Assembly: GCA_040905965.1 (NCBI GenBank)
Contig: JBBDQP010000099.1
Span: 13,390 to 77,389 of the forward strand
Length of the DNA stretch: 64,000 nt
Direction of reading: 5' to 3'
From: DATHWB01 sp040905965
Lineage (GTDB): Bacteria > Actinomycetota > Acidimicrobiia > Spongiisociales > ZC4RG35
Below, in pieces: positions 8,387 to 16,827 of the stretch. Position 1 is the stretch's first letter. Each line of letters opens with the position of its first letter. The position numbers and the translations under genes are program-made. The notes under the pieces were generated by a model. It had not been told where the DNA came from and did not search any database. It saw only the letters and a list, made by a program, of their open reading frames with translations.

Positions 8387-8877
8387 TGGCCGTTTTCCCC
8401 ACCATTCCCGGCAGCGGTCTCCTCAAGGGCCTGAAAGTGACCTTTGTGGTGATGATCCAGACGATCTTCAACCCCAAGAAGCACCTGAGGACGATCAACT
8501 ATCCCCTCGTCAAGGAAGAGCCGGTCGCCCGAGCGCGCGGCGTCATCGCGCTCGATCAGGAGGCGTGCACCGTGTGCATGCTGTGCGCCCGCAACTGCCC
8601 TGACTGGTGTATCTACATCGAGGGCCACAAGGAAGAAAAGCAGCCGGACAAACCGGGCGGCCGCATCAAGGTGCGTGCGGAACTCGATCGGTTCGACATC
8701 GATTACGCCCTCTGCATGTACTGCGGCATCTGCGTCGAGGTGTGCCCCTTCGATGCGCTCTTCTGGAGCCCCGACTACGAATATTCCGAAACGGCGATGG
8801 GCAAGATGATGCACGACATGGACAAGCTCCAGGATTGGCTGGAGACGGTCCCCGACGCACCGGCGCTGGAGTCCTGA
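8386..8877 (+). CDS. nuoI: NADH-quinone oxidoreductase subunit I (two 4Fe-4S clusters)
   Basis: Ferredoxin-like subunit carrying clusters N6a and N6b, which pass electrons to N2. 163 residues from the ATG at 8386. Two CxxCxxCxxxCP motifs are intact: Cys61/64/67/71 and Cys110/113/116/120. Conserved PEKC-type spacing is present except that the first motif ends CPDWC with an extra cysteine. TGATG overlaps join it to nuoH and nuoJ. With NuoEFG absent from the operon, the electron donor to this subunit is undefined. Confidence 0.95.
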   Translation: MAVFPTIPGSGLLKGLKVTFVVMIQTIFNPKKHLRTINYPLVKEEPVARARGVIALDQEACTVCMLCARNCPDWCIYIEGHKEEKQPDKPGGRIKVRAELDRFDIDYALCMYCGICVEVCPFDALFWSPDYEYSETAMGKMMHDMDKLQDWLETVPDAPALES

Positions 8878-9431
8878 TGACGTTCCAGTCCTGGATTTCC
8901 GAGCCTGTGAACTGGGTCTATCTGGCGATCGGTGGCGCCGTCCTCGTCTCCGGATTCCGGGTGGTGACGACTCAGAACGTCGTGCGCGCCGCGCTGTACC
9001 TCGTCGCCACGTTGGGTGGGACCGCCGGACTGTTTCTCATGCTCTCTGCCGAGTTCGTGGCGTGGACCCTGGTGCTGGTGTACATCGGCGCGGTCATAGT
9101 GCTGTTCCTGTTCGGCACGATGATCACCCGGGCACCGATGGTGCGTGACACCGGACTCGACAACCCCAAGGCGCGCCCGATGGCCGCGGTCCTCTCGCTG
9201 ATCCTGTTCGTCGTCCTCAGCTACACGATGCTGACGGCGTTCGGATCGACCGAGATTGCCCAGGTGGGCGAGGGCACGGACACGCGCATCCTCGGCGAAG
9301 CCCTCCTCGGCCGGTTCGTGCTGCCTTTCGAGATCGTCGGTTTCATCCTGTTGGCGGCCCTGGTTGGCGGCATCACCATCGCCCGCCGAGATCTCACGCC
9401 GCTCGAAGAAGAAGAGCGGGGGTCGGTGTGA
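8877..9431 (+). CDS. nuoJ: NADH-quinone oxidoreductase subunit J
   Basis: Membrane subunit next to NuoA and NuoK. 184 residues from ATG 8877, about five membrane segments. VVRAALYLVATLGGTAGLFLM and TLVLVYIGAVIVLFLFGTMI match the family TM2-TM3 region that includes the pi-bulge helix. The start overlaps the nuoI stop by one base, and the nuoK GTG overlaps its stop. Confidence 0.92.
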   Translation: MTFQSWISEPVNWVYLAIGGAVLVSGFRVVTTQNVVRAALYLVATLGGTAGLFLMLSAEFVAWTLVLVYIGAVIVLFLFGTMITRAPMVRDTGLDNPKARPMAAVLSLILFVVLSYTMLTAFGSTEIAQVGEGTDTRILGEALLGRFVLPFEIVGFILLAALVGGITIARRDLTPLEEEERGSV

Positions 9432-9733
9432 TCGTCACGCAGTTCCTCGTCATCGCAGCCGCACTCTTTTCGCTCGGCGTGTACGGCCTCCTCGTCCGCA
9501 GGAATGCGGTGATGGTGCTCCTCGCCGTCGAACTGATGCTCAATGCCGTGAACATCAACCTCATCGCTTTCGAGGCGGTCATCCGTTCCAGCCAGGCGGT
9601 GGGTCAGGTCTTCTCCATCTTCGTGATCACCGTGGCCGCCGCCGAAGTGGGCATCGGCCTGGCGATCATCCTGATGATCTTCCGTAACCGACAGAGCGCA
9701 AATGTGGACGACTTCAACCTGATGAAATTCTGA
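9428..9733 (+). CDS. nuoK: NADH-quinone oxidoreductase subunit K
   Basis: Small antiporter-like membrane subunit of 101 residues with three membrane segments. The conserved glutamates are present in VLLAVELMLNAVNINLIAF and AAAEVGIGLAIILMI; these two acidic residues are required for proton pumping in characterised NuoK. GTG start overlapping the nuoJ stop, and TGATG overlap with nuoL. Confidence 0.94.
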   Translation: MIVTQFLVIAAALFSLGVYGLLVRRNAVMVLLAVELMLNAVNINLIAFEAVIRSSQAVGQVFSIFVITVAAAEVGIGLAIILMIFRNRQSANVDDFNLMKF

Positions 9734-11775
9734 TGACGCATCTCGTACTCGCTGTCGAGGCCGGTGCGCCCGAACTGGTATCGGGCGGATTCTTCGCGCA
9801 GTGGGCGGGGATCATGCTCGTCGCCCCGTTTGTCGCCTTCCTTCTGATCGTGTTTCTCGGCAAGCGCCTGAAGTATCTGGGCGCCGAATTCGCCATCGGC
9901 GCCATGGCCCTCAACCTGGTGTGGGCATCGATCCTGTTCGTCCAGAACATGAGCCACGGCATCTTCCGGGAAGAGAACTTCGAGATCGCCTCGATCGGGA
10001 TGTTCGACGGGAGGGCGCTCGTCTTCGAACTGGGATGGGTCGTCGACGGCCTCTCGATCATGATGTATTTCGTCGTCGCCTTCGTCGGATTGCTCGTCTT
10101 CATCTACGCGGTCGGGTACATGCACGGCGACGTCAGGGTGACCTGGTTCTTCGCGTCCCTCTCGCTGTTCGCCGGCTCGATGCTGATCCTCGTCGGCTCG
10201 CCCAACCTGATCCAGCTCATCATCGGCTGGGAAGGTGTCGGCCTCGCCTCCTATCTGTTGATCGGCCACTACTGGGAGCAGAAGGAGAACTCGTCTGCGG
10301 CGATGAAGGCCTTCTACACGAACAAGGTGGCCGACGTCGGCCTCATCCTCGGCGCCATCCTGCTCGGCCTCGCCATCGGCGACTTCTCCTTTGCTGCCAT
10401 CAACGAGGCGGCCGCCAACCACGCCGAACCCCTCGAGGCGGTGGCGTTCGCCGGAGGCCTCCTCCTGTTCTTCGGGGCGATGGGCAAGTCAGCCCAGTTC
10501 CCGCTCCACATCTGGCTTCCGGACGCCATGGCCGGCCCGACGCCGGTGTCGGCCCTCATGCACGCCGCCACCATGGTCACCGCCGGCATCTACCTGATGG
10601 CCCGCACCTTCCCGGTCTATCAAGATCTGGTCGGCGGTGAGGCGGCCAGGCAGTGGATGGTCCCGATCGGGGTGATCACGCTCTTCGCGATGGGTCTGCT
10701 GGCGCTCGTGGCCGACGACATCAAGAAGGTGCTCGCCTATTCGACCGTCTCCCAACTCGGATACATGATGACGGCGGTGGCGGCGGGCGGCTACACCGCC
10801 GGGCTGTTCCACCTCTTCACCCATGCCTTTTTCAAGGCTCTCCTGTTCCTCGGCGCCGGGTCGGTGATCCACGCCGTTCACTCGAACAACATGAGCGACA
10901 TGGGCGGGTTGCGCAAGGAGATGCCGCGGACCTTCTGGACGTTCGTGATCGGATCGCTCTCCCTAGCGGGGATCATCCCGCTGGCCGGGTTCTTCTCCAA
11001 GGACGAGATCCTCGCCACCCTGGACCACGAGGGGTACCAGGCGTTCATGTGGGTGGCCATCGCCGGTGCGTTCGTGACGGCGTTCTACATGACACGTGCC
11101 GTCGCACTCACCTTCTTCGGCAGCTACAAGGGTCATGGACATCCTCACGAGTCACCCGCCCTGATGACAGTCCCGCTGGTGGCGTTGGCGGTCCCCTCCG
11201 TCATCGCCGGATTCCTGAACATCCCGGGAGTGGAGTTCGGGGGTTTCGGAAACTTCACGACCTGGGTGGGTGCGAGAGTCGTGGCGATGGGGGATCATCA
11301 TCCCGAAGCCATCGACTGGACCCTGGCCGCCTACGGTCTGACCGCGGGCGGGCTCGGCATCCTCATCGGCTGGCTTCTGTACGGCAAGGACGCCGAAACC
11401 CAACTCGCCAGGGACCGTTTCGAGATCCCCGTCCTCTACCCGTTGCTCCGTCAGAAGTACTACATGGATCATCTCGCCCTGGGGATGGTCGGGTTCACCA
11501 AGGGACCGGCAGCGCGCGCCGTCGACTGGGTGAACACCTACGTGCTCGACGGCATCGTGAACGGTGTCGGAGGCGGGGTGCGGCTGATGGGCCGGTTCGT
11601 GTACGGCGGACTGGACCAGCGGGGCATCGACATGTTCTTCAACGGGGTGTCGGCGGGTGCCGACAGCGCCGGACTGGCACTGCGCAGGTTGCAGACAGGC
11701 CGGGTACAGCAATACGCAATGGGATTCGTGGTGGGAGCGCTCGTGTTGGTGCTCGCCATCGCTGTGTTCAACTGA
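9733..11775 (+). CDS. nuoL: NADH-quinone oxidoreductase subunit L
   Basis: Distal proton-pumping antiporter-like subunit of 680 residues with about 16 membrane segments and the long C-terminal amphipathic helix of NuoL. Conserved features are IIGWEGVGLASYLLIG, the lysine in KAFYTNKVADVG, the histidine block FPLHIWLPDAMAGPTPVSALMHAATMV, and LAYSTVSQLGYM. Length is normal for actinobacterial NuoL (620-680). A 25-bp spacer with a purine-rich RBS separates it from nuoM, the only such gap inside the operon after nuoD. Confidence 0.95.
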   Translation: MTHLVLAVEAGAPELVSGGFFAQWAGIMLVAPFVAFLLIVFLGKRLKYLGAEFAIGAMALNLVWASILFVQNMSHGIFREENFEIASIGMFDGRALVFELGWVVDGLSIMMYFVVAFVGLLVFIYAVGYMHGDVRVTWFFASLSLFAGSMLILVGSPNLIQLIIGWEGVGLASYLLIGHYWEQKENSSAAMKAFYTNKVADVGLILGAILLGLAIGDFSFAAINEAAANHAEPLEAVAFAGGLLLFFGAMGKSAQFPLHIWLPDAMAGPTPVSALMHAATMVTAGIYLMARTFPVYQDLVGGEAARQWMVPIGVITLFAMGLLALVADDIKKVLAYSTVSQLGYMMTAVAAGGYTAGLFHLFTHAFFKALLFLGAGSVIHAVHSNNMSDMGGLRKEMPRTFWTFVIGSLSLAGIIPLAGFFSKDEILATLDHEGYQAFMWVAIAGAFVTAFYMTRAVALTFFGSYKGHGHPHESPALMTVPLVALAVPSVIAGFLNIPGVEFGGFGNFTTWVGARVVAMGDHHPEAIDWTLAAYGLTAGGLGILIGWLLYGKDAETQLARDRFEIPVLYPLLRQKYYMDHLALGMVGFTKGPAARAVDWVNTYVLDGIVNGVGGGVRLMGRFVYGGLDQRGIDMFFNGVSAGADSAGLALRRLQTGRVQQYAMGFVVGALVLVLAIAVFN

Positions 11776-11800
11776 GAGTGGAAGAGAGAGGCGACTGACG

Positions 11801-13432
11801 ATGGAACTGTTCGAAAGCGGCTGGGGCCTGACCCTGATCGTGTTCCTGCCGTTGGTAGGTGCACTGGTCAACATGGCCATCCCCAAGACCAACGAAACCG
11901 CCGTCAAGCAGTGGTCATTGTTCGTGGCGGTCGTCACGTTCGCCCTGTCGCTGCTGCTCGTGGTCAACTTCGACTACGGGGCCGGCGATCGGTTCCAGTT
12001 CGAGATGAACGAGACCTGGATCTCGGCGATCGGCGCCAACTTCCACCTCGGTGTGGACGGGATCAGCCTGCCCCTTCTCGTGCTGTCCACCTTCGTGATG
12101 GTCCTGGCAATCATCTACTCGTGGGACCACTGGGAAGAGCCGCACAACCCGCGCGGGTTCCTGTCTCTCATGTTGATTCTCGCCACCGGCATGAACGGCA
12201 CGTTCCTGGCCCTCGACCTGGTGCTGTTCTTCATCTTCTTCGAGGTCGTGCTGCTTCCGATGTACTTCATGATCGGGATCTGGGGCGACAAGTCGAAGCG
12301 GAGAATCCCCGGGTTCAGCAAGGAGGTCGAGACACGCCTCTACGCCTCGATCAAGTTCTTCCTGTTCACCCTGTTCGGTTCGGCATTCATGCTGCTCGGC
12401 TTCCTCGCCCTCTACTTCAAGTCGGGCGACTTCGGACCTCGCACGTTCGACATCCCGGAACTCATCGAGCTGGGGACGTCGGGAGCCTTCAGCGGGACGT
12501 TCGCGTTTCTGGTGTTCGGGGCGATGTTCCTCGGGTTCGCCGTCAAAGTCCCGATGTGGCCGTTCCACACCTGGCTGCCTGACGCTCACACCGCCGCCCC
12601 GACCGTCGGTTCGGTGTTGCTGGCCGCCATCCTCCTGAAACTCGGGTCCTACGCCTTCATCCGCATCTCGATTCCGATCCTCCCGCAGGAGGCCGAGAAC
12701 TGGGCGCCGGCGATCGCCGTCCTGTCGGTGATCGGGATCATCTACGGCTCGCTCGCCTGTCTCGCCCAGACCGACATGAAACGGCTGATTGCCTTTTCGT
12801 CTGTGGGTCACATGGGGTTCGTGATGCTGGGAATCTCCACTCTCACCGATGTGGGCATCAACGCCGCGATCATCGGCATGGTCGCCCACGGTCTGATCAC
12901 AGGGCTGCTGTTCTTCCTGGCCGGTTCGATGTCGCACCGGTATCACACCAGAGAAATGTCCCGTCTCGGTGGGAACCAGAAGCTCATGCCCGTGATGGGA
13001 GCGATCCTGGCCTTCACCGCGTTCGCATCGCTCGGACTGCCCGGTCTTGCCGGATTCTGGGGAGAGTTCATGTCGCTCCTCGGGGCCTACAACCCGCTCG
13101 AGTCGCTCCGGGCCGAGTACCTCGGGCTGTTCCGCACGGCGATGGTCCTCGGTGCGATCGGCACGGTGCTCACTGCCGGCTACATGCTGTGGATGCTCCA
13201 GAAGGTGAACCTCGGCGAGCCGGGGGAGGAGTGGGTCGGCCACGAGTTTCACGATGCCGACCGCTACGAGCTCACCGCCTGGGTGCCGCTGATGGTTCTG
13301 ATCGTCGTCATCGGCTTCTATCCCAACGTCGTGTTCGGGGCCACCACCGACGCGGTCGTGTCCCTCGTCAACACTGCCTTCGGTGAGGGTGCCGCAACCA
13401 CCGCCGCCGTCACCGACGTGTTGGGGAGCTGA
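11801..13432 (+). CDS. nuoM: NADH-quinone oxidoreductase subunit M
   Basis: Second antiporter-like proton-pumping subunit, 543 residues, about 14 membrane segments. ATG 11801 is preceded by GGAAGAGAGAGG. Diagnostic blocks are DLVLFFIFFEVVLLPMYFMIG (conserved Glu), the proton-channel block KVPMWPFHTWLPDAHTAAPTVGSVLLA, and LIAFSSVGHMGFVMLG. Ends with a TGATG overlap into nuoN. Confidence 0.95.
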   Translation: MELFESGWGLTLIVFLPLVGALVNMAIPKTNETAVKQWSLFVAVVTFALSLLLVVNFDYGAGDRFQFEMNETWISAIGANFHLGVDGISLPLLVLSTFVMVLAIIYSWDHWEEPHNPRGFLSLMLILATGMNGTFLALDLVLFFIFFEVVLLPMYFMIGIWGDKSKRRIPGFSKEVETRLYASIKFFLFTLFGSAFMLLGFLALYFKSGDFGPRTFDIPELIELGTSGAFSGTFAFLVFGAMFLGFAVKVPMWPFHTWLPDAHTAAPTVGSVLLAAILLKLGSYAFIRISIPILPQEAENWAPAIAVLSVIGIIYGSLACLAQTDMKRLIAFSSVGHMGFVMLGISTLTDVGINAAIIGMVAHGLITGLLFFLAGSMSHRYHTREMSRLGGNQKLMPVMGAILAFTAFASLGLPGLAGFWGEFMSLLGAYNPLESLRAEYLGLFRTAMVLGAIGTVLTAGYMLWMLQKVNLGEPGEEWVGHEFHDADRYELTAWVPLMVLIVVIGFYPNVVFGATTDAVVSLVNTAFGEGAATTAAVTDVLGS

Positions 13433-14943
13433 TGTCCTGGGAGATCGACTACCTCGCGCTTGCGCCCGAGATCATCATCGTCGTGACGATGCTCGGGGTG
13501 CTGGCGCTCGACCTCGTGCTGCCCCGTCCGCTCAAGTACTGGACGGCGACGGTCGGGGTGCTCGGTCTCACGTTCGCCGCCATCCCGCTGATCATCATGG
13601 CGGTCGACGACGTCGGGACACGGTCGATGTTCGAGGGTTCCTACGTGGTCGACGAGTTCGCCCTGGTCCTCAAGGGGCTGTTCCTTGCAGCGGGATACGT
13701 GACCCTGTTGATGTCGGTGTCCTACATCGAATCAGACCGCTACTACCAGGGCGAGTACTACTTCCTGCTACTGACCTCGATCCTGGGATCGGTCGTGATG
13801 GCATCGGCCCGCGATCTGATCATTCTCTTCATCGGACTGGAAGTGACGACCGGTCCGCTGTTCATGCTGGCCGGCTGGCGCAAGGGGGACCTGCGTTCGA
13901 ACGAGGCCTCGCTCAAGTTTTTCATCCTGGGGGTCCTGTCCACCGCGATCCTGTTGTGGGGGATGTCGATGCTGTACGGGATCACCGGATCGGTGGACTT
14001 GGTCACGATCTCGGACTCGGTGGCCCTCATCGCCGGAGGCTCGGTGCCGGGCTTCGAGCCGCTGCTCGGGCTGGCCATCCTGTTCATCATTATCGGGTTC
14101 GCGTTCAAGGTCTCGGCCGTGCCGTTTCATTTCTGGGCGCCTGACACCTACGAGGGGGCACCCACGCCTGTCACCGCGTATCTGTCGGTGTCGTCGAAGG
14201 CCGCAGGCTTCGTCGGCCTGTTCGTGATCGTCTACGTCGCATTGCCGGCTGCAGTGGACATCTGGGGTCCGGCGCTGTGGCTCTTGGCCGCCCTGTCGAT
14301 GACCGTGGGCAACCTCGCCGCGCTCCGGCAGGAGAACATCGTCCGGCTCTTGGCGTACTCCTCGATCGCCCAGGCGGGCTTCATGCTCGTTCCATTCGCC
14401 GCCGCGGCCGTCTCCGGCGGTGACCAACTTGCGGTCGGTTTGGAGGCGACGGTCGTCTACCTCGTGATCTACTCGGTGATGAACCTCGGCGCATTCGCCG
14501 TGATCATCCAGGGAGCGCGTCGCACCGGGACCGGCGACATCGAAGGCTGGGCGGGGCTCGGCAAACTCGACCCCCGGCTCGGCGTGCTCGTGGCGGTGTT
14601 CTTCTTCAGCCTCGCCGGTATCCCGCCGCTGGCCGGTTGGTTCGCCAAGTTCATCATGTTCCAGTCGGCGATCACGTCCGGCGGACCCGGCGGCGTGTGG
14701 CTGGCCGTCATCGCCGCCGTCAACGCCGTCATCGCTTTCTACTACTACGCCAGGGTCGTCAAGACCGTGTGGTTCGATGCGCCCGCCGAAGGCGCCAGCG
14801 AGGCAGAGGACGCTCCCGTGGGGTCTCTCGGTCTCGCTATCGCATTGACTGCGGTCGCCACGATCGTCATCGGGTTCTACCCGCCGATCGCCACCTTCTT
14901 CGGCGAGGCGACCCGAACGCTCATCACCGCCGCAGGCGGTTGA
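13432..14943 (+). CDS. nuoN: NADH-quinone oxidoreductase subunit N
   Basis: Third antiporter-like subunit and last gene of the operon; 503 residues and about 14 membrane segments. Conserved blocks include LIILFIGLEVTTGPLFMLAG, FKVSAVPFHFWAPDTYEGAPTPVTAYLSV and RLLAYSSIAQAGFMLV, each with expected Lys/Glu/His positions. Converges with the GNAT gene only 12 bp away, so there is little room for a separate terminator. Confidence 0.95.
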   Translation: MSWEIDYLALAPEIIIVVTMLGVLALDLVLPRPLKYWTATVGVLGLTFAAIPLIIMAVDDVGTRSMFEGSYVVDEFALVLKGLFLAAGYVTLLMSVSYIESDRYYQGEYYFLLLTSILGSVVMASARDLIILFIGLEVTTGPLFMLAGWRKGDLRSNEASLKFFILGVLSTAILLWGMSMLYGITGSVDLVTISDSVALIAGGSVPGFEPLLGLAILFIIIGFAFKVSAVPFHFWAPDTYEGAPTPVTAYLSVSSKAAGFVGLFVIVYVALPAAVDIWGPALWLLAALSMTVGNLAALRQENIVRLLAYSSIAQAGFMLVPFAAAAVSGGDQLAVGLEATVVYLVIYSVMNLGAFAVIIQGARRTGTGDIEGWAGLGKLDPRLGVLVAVFFFSLAGIPPLAGWFAKFIMFQSAITSGGPGGVWLAVIAAVNAVIAFYYYARVVKTVWFDAPAEGASEAEDAPVGSLGLAIALTAVATIVIGFYPPIATFFGEATRTLITAAGG

Positions 14944-14955
14944 CGGGCACTTCGC

Positions 14956-15525
14956 TCACTTGGCGAGTGGCCGCAACCCGTGCTCGTGTTCGAGGATCGA
15001 GTACAGGGTGTGGTCGATCCACATCCCGTTGATACGGAGTTCTTCACGCAGGACGCCCTCCCGGGTGAAGCCCAACTTCTGAGCGACCCGTTCGCTGCTG
15101 CGGTTGCCCTCGGCGATGCGCAACGTGATCTTGTGGAGTCCCATGTGCATGAAGCCGTTGTCGAGGAGGGCGGCGGTGGCCTCTGTGGCGATCCCGCGAT
15201 TGGCGTGGTCGGTTCGCACCCAATACCCGATTTCCCCGGTGCGCCCCAGCCGTGACACGTGCCAGATCGAGATGTTCCCCAGATGGTGGGCGGGGTGGGA
15301 GCGCAGCCGGATCGCGAAGTCGAAAGCCCGACCCTCCTTCCACGAACTGATCGAATCGCGGATGTAGGCCGCCGCGTCCTCTTTGGCGTAGCCCGCATGG
15401 GCCCATGGCAGGTACTCCGACAGTTGCGGCAGCGAACTCTCGACCGCCAAGAAGACGGAGTCGGTATCGCGCCGGGTGAAACGCCGGAGGATCAGACGAT
15501 CGGTGGTGATCCGTTCCGGGATCAT
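14956..15525 (-). CDS. GNAT-family N-acetyltransferase (RimJ/RimL-like)
   Basis: Acetyl-CoA-dependent N-acetyltransferase of 189 residues. It starts in the RimJ/RimL style (ITTDRLILRRFTRRD), has the beta-4/beta-5 region GEIGYWVRTDHANRGIATEAT with the acetyl-CoA loop (N-R-G-I-A), and the conserved C-terminal block NRSSERVAQKLGFTREGVLREE. Family members acetylate ribosomal proteins or small amines; the substrate here is unknown. Convergent with nuoN and divergent from the Nudix gene. Confidence 0.85.
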   Translation of the reverse strand: MIPERITTDRLILRRFTRRDTDSVFLAVESSLPQLSEYLPWAHAGYAKEDAAAYIRDSISSWKEGRAFDFAIRLRSHPAHHLGNISIWHVSRLGRTGEIGYWVRTDHANRGIATEATAALLDNGFMHMGLHKITLRIAEGNRSSERVAQKLGFTREGVLREELRINGMWIDHTLYSILEHEHGLRPLAK

Positions 15526-15558
15526 CCCGACAGCCTATCCGGCCGTAGGATCGCTTCG

Positions 15559-16089
15559 GTGTGGGATCGCCTGGTTCTTCGTTCCGAGCCGCCGTCGTCT
15601 TCGGGTCTGCCGATGGCGGCGGTGCTTGCACCTCTGTACGCCGATGCGAACGGGGACATCCGCCTCGTGTTGACCAAGCGGCCGGACACGATGCCGACCC
15701 ATGCCGGGCATCTCGCCTTTCCGGGTGGTCGACCCGACCCGGGGGACGACGGTCCCGTGTCCACCGCGCTGCGGGAGGCACACGAGGAGGTGGGGATCGT
15801 GCCCTCCTCGGTCGAAGTGCTGGGGTTCCTCCCCGCTGTCGACACGGTGTCGTTCTCGCTGATGGTGGTGCCGGTCGTCGGCCGCCTCGCCTCCGAGCCG
15901 AATCTGGTGCCGAGCCCGCGCGAGGTGGACCGGATCCTGCTACCCCGGATCGCCGATCTCGCAGACGAGGCAGGCTGGCATTCGGAGGACTGGCGCGGTC
16001 GGACGGTGTGGTTCTACGAGATCGAAGGCGAATCCCTGTGGGGCGCCACCGCCTGGATGACCCGCACCCTCCTCGGCCTCCCCACCTAG
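15559..16089 (+). CDS. Nudix hydrolase, CoA pyrophosphatase (NudL) type
   Basis: Predicted to cleave CoA or its derivatives into 4'-phosphopantetheine and 3',5'-ADP. The GTG at 15559 is chosen because GTAGGA lies 8 nt upstream; product 176 residues. The NudL signature LTKRPDTMPTHAGHLAFPGG precedes a Nudix box at about residues 58-80 ending REAHEEVGI. The first conserved Glu of the box is replaced by Asp, as is usual in CoA pyrophosphatases (GGRPDPGD). The TAG stop shares its last base with a 52-bp palindromic repeat. Confidence 0.85.
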   Translation: MWDRLVLRSEPPSSSGLPMAAVLAPLYADANGDIRLVLTKRPDTMPTHAGHLAFPGGRPDPGDDGPVSTALREAHEEVGIVPSSVEVLGFLPAVDTVSFSLMVVPVVGRLASEPNLVPSPREVDRILLPRIADLADEAGWHSEDWRGRTVWFYEIEGESLWGATAWMTRTLLGLPT

Positions 16090-16140
16090 CTTTTTAGCGG
16101 CGTAGCGCTTCATCAATGAAGCGCTACGCGTACCAAAAGC
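16089..16140 (+). repeat. 52-bp palindromic repeat, copy A
   Basis: One of three 52-bp elements in the window. It begins GCTTTTTAGCG, has a perfect 24-bp core palindrome (GTAGCGCTTCAT then its mirror after CA), and ends CGCGTACCAAAAGC. The ends are also imperfectly complementary, so the whole unit folds as one hairpin. It starts on the last base of the Nudix stop codon. Confidence 0.85.
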
Positions 16141-16278
16141 ACCTGGAGGCGGGGTCGCTCTGTGCCGATGCACCTCTTGTGAAGGTTTTTTCTCGTCCCC
16201 GTACGAATCAGGGCCGCGCCATCGGTTACCCCGAAGCCAGTGGTACACACCTCAAATCCGACCCGAGAGGTAGCCCGG

Positions 16279-16827
16279 ATGCCTGTTGAGGCGTTCGATT
16301 CGATCCTGGCGGCCGCCCGCTCCGGTGCGGAGTGGGCATGGGAGCGGCTGCTCAATGAGGTCGATCCTGTTCTGCGTGGATACCTCCGGAGTCAGGGTGC
16401 AACCGATGTCGATGATCTCGCCGGTGAGACCTGGCTCCATATAGCGCGGGGAATCGGCGGCTTTCAAGGTGGCTACACAGATTTCCGTTCCTGGCTGTTC
16501 ATGATCGCTCACCACCGCGTCATCGACGAGAGAAGGAAGCGTGGCCGGCGCCCGGTCGATCTCGAGGAGTCCGAGGCCCTCGAACGATCCGCGCCCCCTT
16601 TCCGGTCGGCAGAGTCCGAGGTGATGGACGTCATGGACGAGGCGGAGGTGGAGCGCCTGTTGGATCATCTGTCTGTGGACCAACGAGAGGTGGTCGTCTT
16701 GCGGATTCTCGGCGGCTTCGGGATCTCCGAGATCGCCGAGATCATCGGGAAGAAGCCGGGAGCAGTGCAGGCCCTGCAGTTTCGGGCGTTCCGTCGTCTC
16801 GAGAAGTTTCTGGAGAAGGACGTATGA
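16279..16827 (+). CDS. ECF-type RNA polymerase sigma factor (sigma-70 family)
   Basis: Alternative sigma factor of 182 residues from the ATG at 16279, which has GAGAGG 8 nt upstream. The sigma-2 region covers about residues 10-80 (DDLAGETWLHIARGIGGF, then FRSWLFMIAHHRVIDERRKR). The sigma-4 region covers about 115-175 (VDQREVVVLRILGGFGISEIAEII, then GAVQALQFRAFRRLEKFL). It overlaps the next gene by four bases, the usual arrangement for a sigma and its membrane partner. The regulon is unknown, and I found no convincing autoregulatory -35/-10 pair upstream. Confidence 0.9.
   Translation: MPVEAFDSILAAARSGAEWAWERLLNEVDPVLRGYLRSQGATDVDDLAGETWLHIARGIGGFQGGYTDFRSWLFMIAHHRVIDERRKRGRRPVDLEESEALERSAPPFRSAESEVMDVMDEAEVERLLDHLSVDQREVVVLRILGGFGISEIAEIIGKKPGAVQALQFRAFRRLEKFLEKDV

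Noticed and set aside
11915..13252. Minus-strand open frame of 445 codons opposite nuoM
   Set aside because: Shadow of nuoM, whose protein matches its family over the full length. The antisense product is compositionally odd (Glu/Arg/His/Gln) with no domain.
16089..16140. Reading the 52-bp repeat as an ordinary terminator
   Set aside because: No T tract follows the hairpin, and the sequence outside the stem is conserved among copies in different contexts, which a terminator would not require.
16141..16278. Possible tRNA or small RNA before the sigma gene
   Set aside because: No acceptor or T-arm pairing could be drawn; only a weak 4-bp stem before TTTTTT near 16186, too poor to call.
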